NCBI RefSeq assembly: GCF_954871325.1
Contig: NC_088777.1
Coordinates: 26,203,366 to 26,267,365, forward strand
Source of the DNA: Gordionus sp. m RMFG-2023
Taxonomy: Eukaryota; Nematomorpha; Gordioida; Chordodea; Parachordodidae
DNA length: 64,000 nucleotides
Direction of reading: 5' to 3'
The notes beneath the pieces were generated by a model. That model did not search any database, was not told where the DNA came from, and saw only the letters and a list, made by a program, of their open reading frames with translations. The first letter of the stretch is position 1. Each line of letters begins with the position of its first letter. The position numbers were made by a program, and so were the translations under genes. Below, piece after piece: positions 56,500 through 64,000 of this stretch.

Positions 56500-57740
56500 A
56501 TATGGAGGATCAATTAAGGTACTAAATATTGGCTATAACTAAAAAAATGATTGCTCAAATTTTTAATTTTGGCAAGGTGCCAAAATTTTTCTATTTTGCT
56601 TATAACTCACGAACGGTTCATTCTGTTGATATGCGGTTTAAAGATTCTGGAGGATCAATTAACGCACCACAATTTGGTATAGTTTTTGGTAATTGATCCT
56701 CACTTTTTAAAAAAATTCTTACAACTTCACGCTTTAAAAACTAGTCATAACTCGGTTACGGTTAGTGATATCGATATCCGGTTTGGAAATTATTAACGCA
56801 CAAATTAAAGCCTAAATATTTGCCAAATTTCAGATCGTGATCTTTTATATTTTCGGTTTTGGCTAAGTGCCAGCACTTTCTTAATTTGCTCATAACTCAG
56901 TAACGGTTCATTCTGCTGCTTTCCGGATAGAAGATCAATTAACGGGCTATACAATGGTATAAGTTTCGGTAATTGATCCTCAAATCGTTCTTACAGCTTA
57001 AATATTTCCGCCAACTTAACGTTTTTAAAACGGTTATAACTCGGTATTGGTTAGTGATATCGATATCCGGTTTGGTGATTGTTAATGTACGTATTGAATA
57101 CTACATAATTGCCAAATTTCAAAACATGATCTTTTTTATTTTCGGTTTTGGCAAAGTGTCAATACTTTTTTGTTTTGCTTATAACTCACGAACGGTTCAT
57201 TCCGTTGATATGCGGTTTAAAGATTCTGGAGGATCAATTAACGCACCACAATTTGGTATAGTTTTTGGTAATTGATCCTCACTTTTTAAAAAAATTCTTA
57301 CAACTTCACGCTATAAAAACAGGTCATAACTCAGTTGCGTTTAGTGATATCGATATTCGGTTTGGATATTATTAACGCACAAATTAAAGCCTAAATAATT
57401 GCCAAGTATCAGATTGTGATCTTTTATATTTTCGGTTTTGGCAAAGTGCCAACACTTTCTTATTTTGCTCATAACTCAGTAACGGTTTATTCCGCTGCTT
57501 TCCGGATAGAAGATCAATTAGGATCAATTAACGGGCTATACAATGATATAAGTTTCGGTAATTGATCCTCAAATCATTCTTACAGCTGCAAATCTTCGTA
57601 CTTTCATTATTTTGCTTATAACTCAATAACCTTTAATTCTGCTGATGTCTGGTTTGAAGATCAATTAAGACTCTAAATAATGGCATAGGTTTTGTTAATT
57701 GATCCTTACATCGTTCTTACAACTTCACGGACCTTACAAT
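56500..57740. repeat. GGATCAATTA/TAATTGATCC motif zone, right arm, with 579-bp duplication
   Basis: The phrase TATAACTCACGAACGGTTCA occurs at 56601 and 57180, and CATAACTCAGTAACGGTT at 56891 and 57470: a direct duplication with a 579-bp period. Within it, GGATCAATTA and TAATTGATCC alternate at least ten times, often 30-40 bases apart as inverted pairs that can form hairpins. It pairs with 46249-47000 in the left arm, which has one version. Confidence 0.9.
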
Positions 57741-59507
57741 ATTCTATTTATGATTTTTTCATTGTAATCTTTTACATACATTTTTAACCTTTTCAATCTC
57801 GTCATTTTTAATCTTTATTTTTTTGAGCATTTCTCAATTTTTTCTTCACATTTATAATAAATTTTTAAAATTATATTAAATGTTTTTGGCAGACAATATA
57901 ATTACAATTGCTAAATTATAATTAATCGTTTGGTTATATATACCTTATAAAATTAAATAAGTTTGAACTGTAATACCAAACGATATTTAAATTAATAAAA
58001 TATAATCATTTTTAAATTTTTATTTTTAAAACGCATTAGAAAATTATTATTATTTAAAACAATAGGAGAGGAAGACAGACTAAATAAAATTAATTTTTTT
58101 TTAAATTTATAAATTAATTTTATCAAAGTCAGATATAAAATAGATGTTTTAATTAAATGGTCTCTAATAAACAAAATTATATGTAGGGGAAATGTGCCAT
58201 AAATGGCCATGTGTGAAGACTGGCCACTACTCTTTAACTTTTTATTTAATTGACCAATTTCTCTCATAATTGGATAAAATGTGTATATTTATGATATGTA
58301 CCTTACCTAAGTTCATTTATTGAATAGAGCAATTCAATAAAAAATATTTCAAATAAACTGTTTTTAGTACCTCTTTCTGGAAAAATCACGTTACACATTT
58401 TTTTTGTTTGGTTAAATAATTACTAATTTAGATTACTGATATTATAAATATTATCCTTAGGCATTTAGCATTATTCACAAAAAAAATTAGACTTTAAAGC
58501 TTTATTTAATAGACATATAAAGGTGCTTTATTATATTAGAGAGGTGAGTGTTGACTGGCCATGTATTGATTGGTCACAAATTCACATATTCATATTAAAA
58601 TTAAAAGCCCAGCAAACCAATATTTGGTGAAATAAAATGATGAACAAGCTTAAGAATGTTAGTAAAATGATAATTAAGATATTAATTTGTAATATTATCA
58701 TTAAATAGATGTGGTAATAAATTGAGATTTTAATACTAAATAAATTAGGGTATAATTAATTTTATATATAACTAAAAAATGTACAAATATTAATATAGGT
58801 CTTTTACAAGTATTTCATATTGTATTATTTCATATTTAAATTCTTAAATAATATATCATGGCCAGTTAACATATGTATTGAATGGCCAGAAATACAACTT
58901 TCACATAACCTCATCTAGCTCATAAACTATTATAGTTAGAGCTTTAAATCAAATTATATTTTAAAGATTATTATTTAAACTATACATTGATATAAAATTT
59001 GTTTGGTTAAACATAATTTTAAATACATTTTTTTCAAAAAAGCAAAAACATGGCCATTCATGGCACATTTCTCCTACAAGGATTCTGTAATGAACTAAAC
59101 TAGCAAAAATAATTATCAAAAATGTGAAGAAAAAAATTAATATTTAAAAGATTACAATGAAAAAATCATAAAAAGAATATTGTATGGATGAAAAAAAACG
59201 TAAAGAAAAATTTAAAAAATAGACCTAAATTTACAAATTATTTTTAAAAATACAACAGAATTATCAAAATGAGAAGAAAAATAAATTGAGAGAAGATATA
59301 GCAAGAAAAATAAAAGTAAAGAAAATCGCAAAAAGATACAGTAAGAAAAAAAACGTAAAGAAATCGCAAAAATTTAGAAATAAATTACGAAGGAATAACA
59401 AAAATAAATAAAAGTTTAAGAAAAATTGGCAAAAAAAATTACGATTTTCCTTTTTTGAATGAGAATTTTCCTTTTTAGATCGGGACTTTTCCTTTTTGGA
59501 AACCTTG
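57741..59507. mobile_element. CAGGGTTTCCC foldback copy in the right arm
   Basis: It ends (inverted) CAAGGTTTCCAAAAAGGAAA and follows the family through CGCAAAAATTT and GTAAAGAAATCGCAAAAA inward to about 59090. The segment 57741-58040 gives the family's middle portion (TTGGCAGACAATA, AATTAATCGTTTGGTTATA) as in 29920-30070. A MITE (58182-59078) interrupts it. Confidence 0.8.
58182..59078. mobile_element. 897-bp MITE with TGGCCAT motifs
   Basis: The ends TGTAGGGGAAATGTGCCATA and, inverted, TGTAGGAGAAATGTGCCATG run on through ATGGCCATGT. ACTGGCC and TTGGTCA-like motifs recur near 58215, 58555 and 58860. No target duplication could be fixed. It is non-coding. Confidence 0.85.
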
Positions 59508-59512
59508 TATCT

Positions 59513-60062
59513 AGAGTACATCTTCACTGAAGTTTAATTTTAACATGTTAGCAATACTTATTATAGCCCATTTACGTCAAACTTTAAAAACAACGATTAT
59601 GATAATTGTCACTTATCTATGGTACATCTTCACTAAAATTTTATTTAAACATGTTAGCAATACTTATCTTAGCCCATTTACATCAAAAAAATTTTAAAAA
59701 CAACGATTATGACAATTGTTACTTATCTAGGTACATGTTCACTAAAATTATATAAACATGTTAGCAATACTTATTTTAGCCCATTTACGTCAAAAAAATT
59801 TAAAAAACTTTAAAAACAACGATTATGACAATTGTCACTTATCTATGGTACATATTAAATTTTATTTAAACATGTTAGCAATACTTATTTTAGCCCATTT
59901 ACGTGAAAAAATTTTAAAAACTTTAAAAATAACGATTATGAAAATGTCATCACTTATCTATGGTACATCTTCATTAAAATTTTATTTAAACATGTAGCAA
60001 TACTTATTTTAGCCCATTTACGTGAAAAAAATTTAAAAAACTTTAACGATTATGACATTTGT
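59513..60062 (-). repeat. ~118-bp minisatellite, right array
   Basis: About five copies of the inverted unit (GGTACATCTTCACT, AACATGTTAGCAATACTTAT, TAGCCCATTTACGTCAAA, ACGATTATGACAATTGTCAC). The array continues after the hAT insertion, from 61831 to about 61985. Confidence 0.93.
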
Positions 60063-60070
60063 CACTTATC

Positions 60071-61830
60071 CAGGGGTATCGCTAGCCTTCACACTCTCAG
60101 GGGTCTCAACTAAAAAAAATTTATGGGCCTTCGGCCGGGTTTTATATAAATATATTATACTTTTTTAAAATTGGTTAACTCTGAACAATTATTCAGATTT
60201 TGTCATTTATTATATTATGCATACAAAATAAACTGGCATATAAAAAATCACATAATGCAATAATATAATTCTTAGCAACTTATATTGACAAAAGGTTATC
60301 AAACTAGTATAAATCTCTGTATCCATTTTAGACAGTGTTTTATAGAATGGACTAATAAGGAAAAATTTATAGGCTTAAACCAAATCAACAATTTTTGTAG
60401 GAGAGAATATAAACGACCAATCCAAATCATAAAACTATATGGTGGTTAGAGCTTCCTCTTAGATGACATTATGGAAGCTAGATAAGTAATCGAGAAAATT
60501 ATTGTGAGATATTAAATTTCTAAAAGATTATTTTCCATTTTAAATGATATATAAACGACTACACACTTGACTATTATTTTTCATCTAAAATATGCAATTA
60601 TATGCTCTCAGCCGTTATAGTAATAATCTTAAATTACATTGCAACACAAATAATAGATGCTGGTTAATATGCAGTAATAGCCACGATGTTAACTAATATC
60701 AGAATTTATTATGTTGGATAAATTGATAAAATAAAAACACTAAAAATCTTTGGAAGAAATAATTATGCAAATATATTGAAGCCTGGAGTTATTTACACGG
60801 CAATGCCATATTAGAAATGAAACATTTTCTAACTATAAAATAAGGACCAGAATGATATGATGAAACAATTAAGATTTTATATATTGTCGCACCACCTTGG
60901 TATATTATATCTTAAAATAATAGTAGTTTGTTATAATATCAAAAATATACTTGTATTAAAAATTCAACTCAAGACTGTTTTTCGAAAATGAAAAAAATAG
61001 CTTTCCTAAAAACATATAAAAAAAGATAAGAAAAGATATCAAATTTATTACATCTATTGCAGGATGAATAATAAAATGTTAAATTTTAAAAATTATTTAT
61101 AACTAAATAGATGGCGTTAAATACTTGAATGCTATATTTAATTTATTATCAAAACCATTTATTAGTAAAATTTATTATAATATTATATTATATAACTGTC
61201 AAATACGTCTATAAAAGTAGCATTATATCTGATATTTTATAAACAACTGTATATAGTAGTGGATTATAAACTATATGTCTACTTACTTTTTATTTTAATA
61301 AAGAAATCTCTTATACTTAAAATATTTTTAATATGATAATAAAATTTCAAAATAAATATACAGTTGATTAGTCATTTGAACTCGGCTAATTACAATATTA
61401 ATTTGTTAATTTTCAAATAATATATGATCATATTTATTTAATTAGGGTTAAATAATAATTTAAATAATAAAAGTCAATTAAACTTCAACTGTTAAAGCTA
61501 AATTAATATTTAGTTAGTTATTGATATTATATTTTTAATACAGAATTTGATTGCAAGCTGACATAGTGAAAAGATAATTTATATGTATTAATCTAATCTA
61601 ATAATTAAAATTATATTCATTTAATAAAAATTTAAATAGTTTTATTAATTTCTAAATAATAAAATTATATCTATATATTACTTAATGGAATCATAAAAGA
61701 AATAATTCAGTGGGCAGTCAAAAAAATTTATTTTTAGTTTAAAATATTAAGGAGCCATTAAAAAAAAATTTTTTGCTTCAGGGGGCTCGAGACCCTGCGC
61801 TTCCCCCCCCCCCCCCTAGCGAAGCCACTG
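60071..61830 (-). mobile_element. Non-autonomous hAT element B
   Basis: An exact 8-bp duplication CACTTATC (60063-60070 and 61831-61838) flanks ends CAGGGGTATCGCTAGCC and, inverted, CAGTGGCTTCGCTAGGG. It is the same family as element A (3653-5606), in opposite orientation, with a GGCCTTCGGCC hairpin near the left end. No transposase was seen. It sits inside the right minisatellite array of the giant element, so it is younger than the array. Confidence 0.95.
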
Positions 61831-61838
61831 CACTTATC

Positions 61839-61985
61839 TATGGTACATATTCACTAAAATTTTATTTTAACATGTTAGCAATACTTATTTAAGCCCATTT
61901 ACGTCAAAAAAATTTAAAAATAACGATTATGACAATTATCACTTATCTAGGGTAAATCTTCACTAAAATTTTAATTTAACATCTT
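61839..61985 (-). repeat. Minisatellite continuation after the hAT insertion
   Basis: Roughly one and a quarter copies of the same inverted ~118-bp unit, leading into the unique outer segment of the right arm. Confidence 0.88.
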
Positions 61986-62149
61986 TACAATATAAATTAT
62001 ATTTTTACATTTTGGTGTTATAAAAATTAGGTATATAATCCCTGAAGCCGAATTCGGGTCCTGAGCCATTTTTAGTTACGACATGAATATTATTATTTAG
62101 TTCACATTAATCAGTAACCCAAAATTTAGTAATTTACCAGATTTTATAA

Positions 62150-62318
62150 AAAAAACAAAAAAATTGAGCAGACCCAGCGAGTCGACTTACACGAGCCGAC
62201 AAAGTGAGCCGACCAATAAGGCTCATTTAGTTGACTTGAGTCGAAGTAGTTTTATCGACTAGAAACTAGGCTCGAGTCGCAGCTAAGTCGACTCGGCTTA
62301 GCGGTTTAACAACACTAC
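62150..62318. mobile_element. AGTCGA-rich MITE debris
   Basis: Repeated GAGTCGACT, GAGCCGAC and GACTCGG phrases end in GCGGTTTAACAACACTA, the terminal phrase of the 20003-20224 MITE family. The left end is not clear. A similar piece lies at 51780-51920. Confidence 0.55.
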
Positions 62319-64000
62319 ACCTTACAACGTCTTGAGGGCATATCTCTTATTCCAAAACAGGCCTTTCGCTGACCTAAGATTTCATTGTTTTAACTTAGCA
62401 GCTAAGTATAACCACTCATTTTTCGTTATGGCAGAAGCCCTTAAAAAACTTGGGGCTCATGTACATTCAACTTGGGGCTCACGTACACTCTTTTTATGCC
62501 CATAGTCAAATGGAGGAAATTAATCATATCAAAGTTGTAAAAGGAGACTCATTACATGTGACCCCAAGGAGATTCAACCACCGCAGTAGATTTTCTTCAA
62601 AATCTGGCGATCTAATTTCCTAAGCATTCACTCCTTCCTAGGGTATCATGTTCCTTTTTTTTAAATTTTTATTTAATGTTTTTTATATAATAAATTATAA
62701 TTTTAATATATATTTTTAAATTGTCTACTCATATCATAAGAAATAAAATTATTATTTTTAAATAAAAATAGATTATATTATTCTAAACTATTATAGTTAT
62801 GAACATTTAAATTATTTGTCGCTATTTTTAAGAAGATGTATTTATGTAACTCCTTGCTTAGTTACGAATTTAAGGGAAAACAAATTTTTAAGCTAGTAGA
62901 TAGCGAGCTACATTCTTTGAAAAATAATTTTGCTAAAAGTAGCGTTTCAGCAGGTTAAGGCTATAGATAAGTTATTTTAAAGTATAAAATACTTAATAAT
63001 AAAATTTAAACATAAAGATACAAGTCCGGAACCATTACAGAATAATATATAATATAGGCATAATATATCGTACTAATTTAAGTAAACATCAATGATTTAA
63101 CATTAAATATCAAGTATTGCGAATGGTTTCAATAAATTAATTACCAAATGAATAGTGCTCGAGGATAGCATAAAGAAAAGATTAAAATGAGCATTATTAA
63201 CATATTTATCTTAGAAAAATTAGGAAAAATAAATTTATAAATTACATAATATATTATCAATATTGTATTTAACAATAATGATTTAAATAAATATTTGAGG
63301 ATTTGTTATAATAAGCCAAATTAACATTAAGAGATAGATTTTCAAATATTATAATAACTCATAACATTTTTGGAAATCAAAATTTTCTAGATGGCGCATT
63401 TTTATTTCAAAGTTGTTTCCCTATATGAAAGTAACGATCAATATCAAAATCAGGAGAAATATGATGATCAACCAATAGGCTAAAAAAAATATTTTTTAAA
63501 AACTATTAAAAATAGTTAATCAATATTATCTCTTTTTATTCTTATCTATTTTCTTTCATAATTCATCTATCAAATAATTTCTTAAATAAGAAAAAAGACA
63601 AATCAATTTTACGCCAAGTTTTATGATGACGAGTTATGAGCATTATATTGTGAGTTGCTTTGTTCATTCTTTGATTGACTTTTCCCAAATTTCCTGATAT
63701 GTCATCTATTATGTCTGAAATTTTTTAAATAAAAATTAAGGGTTATTAAACATAAGAGAAAAAAAATGACATAAACTATTTTTTATAAAAATCTTTTATA
63801 TATTAAAAAGGCAAATAAGATCCATTATCCCTCAATGTTAAAGAATATCTAAAATATATAAATGTCGATAAGGATATGGTAGATTTAGCTGTTCTTCCAA
63901 AAGTCACTTATTTTACAAAGTAGCTTTTATCATAAGTTTTATCTTAAAATCAACTGCCTTGTATTTTAACCCATTAAAGGTTAACAAGCAATTTATGGTA
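62319..64000. other. Gene-free right end of the window
   Basis: 62325-62640 has higher GC than its surroundings and may come from an old coding or element sequence, but I could not assign it. The rest is AT-rich with no recognisable gene, RNA or repeat. Confidence 0.45.

Larger units (their letters stand above)
44810..62129. mobile_element. Giant (~17.3 kb) nested inverted-repeat element
   Basis: The left arm (44810-49593) and right arm (55814-62129) are inverted copies. Checked anchors are CTAAATTTTGGGTTACTGAT at 44810 against 62110-62129, GGCTCAGGACCCGAATTCGG at 44878 against 62050-62069, TAGGTCCGTGAAGTTGTAAG near 46249 against about 57715-57735, and GGCCTTTATGGCTTTTGTAC near 47432 against 55965-55984. 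Order from outside in: unique segment, ~118-bp minisatellite, CAGGGTTTCCC foldback module, a zone rich in TAATTGATCC, an inner unique segment. The centre (49594-55813) holds MITEs, one exon-like frame and a 136-bp satellite. Insertions inflate both arms. No transposase was identified with certainty and no outer duplication was found. Confidence 0.8.

Noticed and set aside
62325-62640. Possible integrase-like fragment
   Set aside because: Only isolated phrases fit, frames change and no catalytic pattern can be supported.

Overview
The window is AT-rich eukaryotic DNA, by composition and gene families most likely from an arthropod (an insect is my guess; nothing here fixes the species). It holds one recognisable host gene, a broken-up sugar transporter. 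Nearly everything else is mobile DNA, much of it nested several layers deep. I counted no CRISPR array, rRNA or convincing intact tRNA.

Layout. 1-2050: a LINE reverse-transcriptase relic, then featureless DNA. 2056-13300: a fossil Ty3/Gypsy-type LTR element with paired LTRs and a 5-bp target duplication (CTAAT). It was hit by a non-autonomous hAT element (3653-5606) and by a second, internally deleted LTR element (8139-10739). 13306-14620: a hAT relic. 14624-18204 and 36730-40280: the two arms of a 3.6-kb inverted repeat, each carrying the same Tc1-like transposon.

Between those arms lies the decaying SLC2A/GLUT-type gene on the + strand (exons near 19033, 20438, 21595 and 28959). Its introns hold two MITEs, a ZMYM1-like hAT (21722-23943) and a Mutator-like element with 1-kb terminal inverted repeats built on a CCCCGGAA minisatellite (24201-28817). 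Past the gene come a foldback element (29144-30502), a hAT element (30764-32313), another hAT relic (33630-34990) and a Gypsy RT scrap (36560-36729).

40372-44450: fossil LTR copies lying in opposite orientation around a zinc-knuckle reading frame, plus a polyadenylated retrocopy of a sequence whose unprocessed partner lies 1.6 kb away. 44810-62129: a giant inverted-repeat structure of about 17.3 kb. From outside in, its arms contain a unique segment, a mirrored ~118-bp minisatellite, a foldback module, a zone rich in TAATTGATCC/GGATCAATTA motifs and an inner unique segment. Its centre holds MITEs, an exon-like reading frame and a 136-bp satellite. hAT insertions decorate both arms, and one arm preserves the empty site of an insertion in the other. 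62130-64000: MITE scraps and nothing I can call.

Functionally, only the sugar-transporter exons would have served the host, and they look non-functional. The most unusual object is the giant mirrored element at 44.8-62.1 kb.
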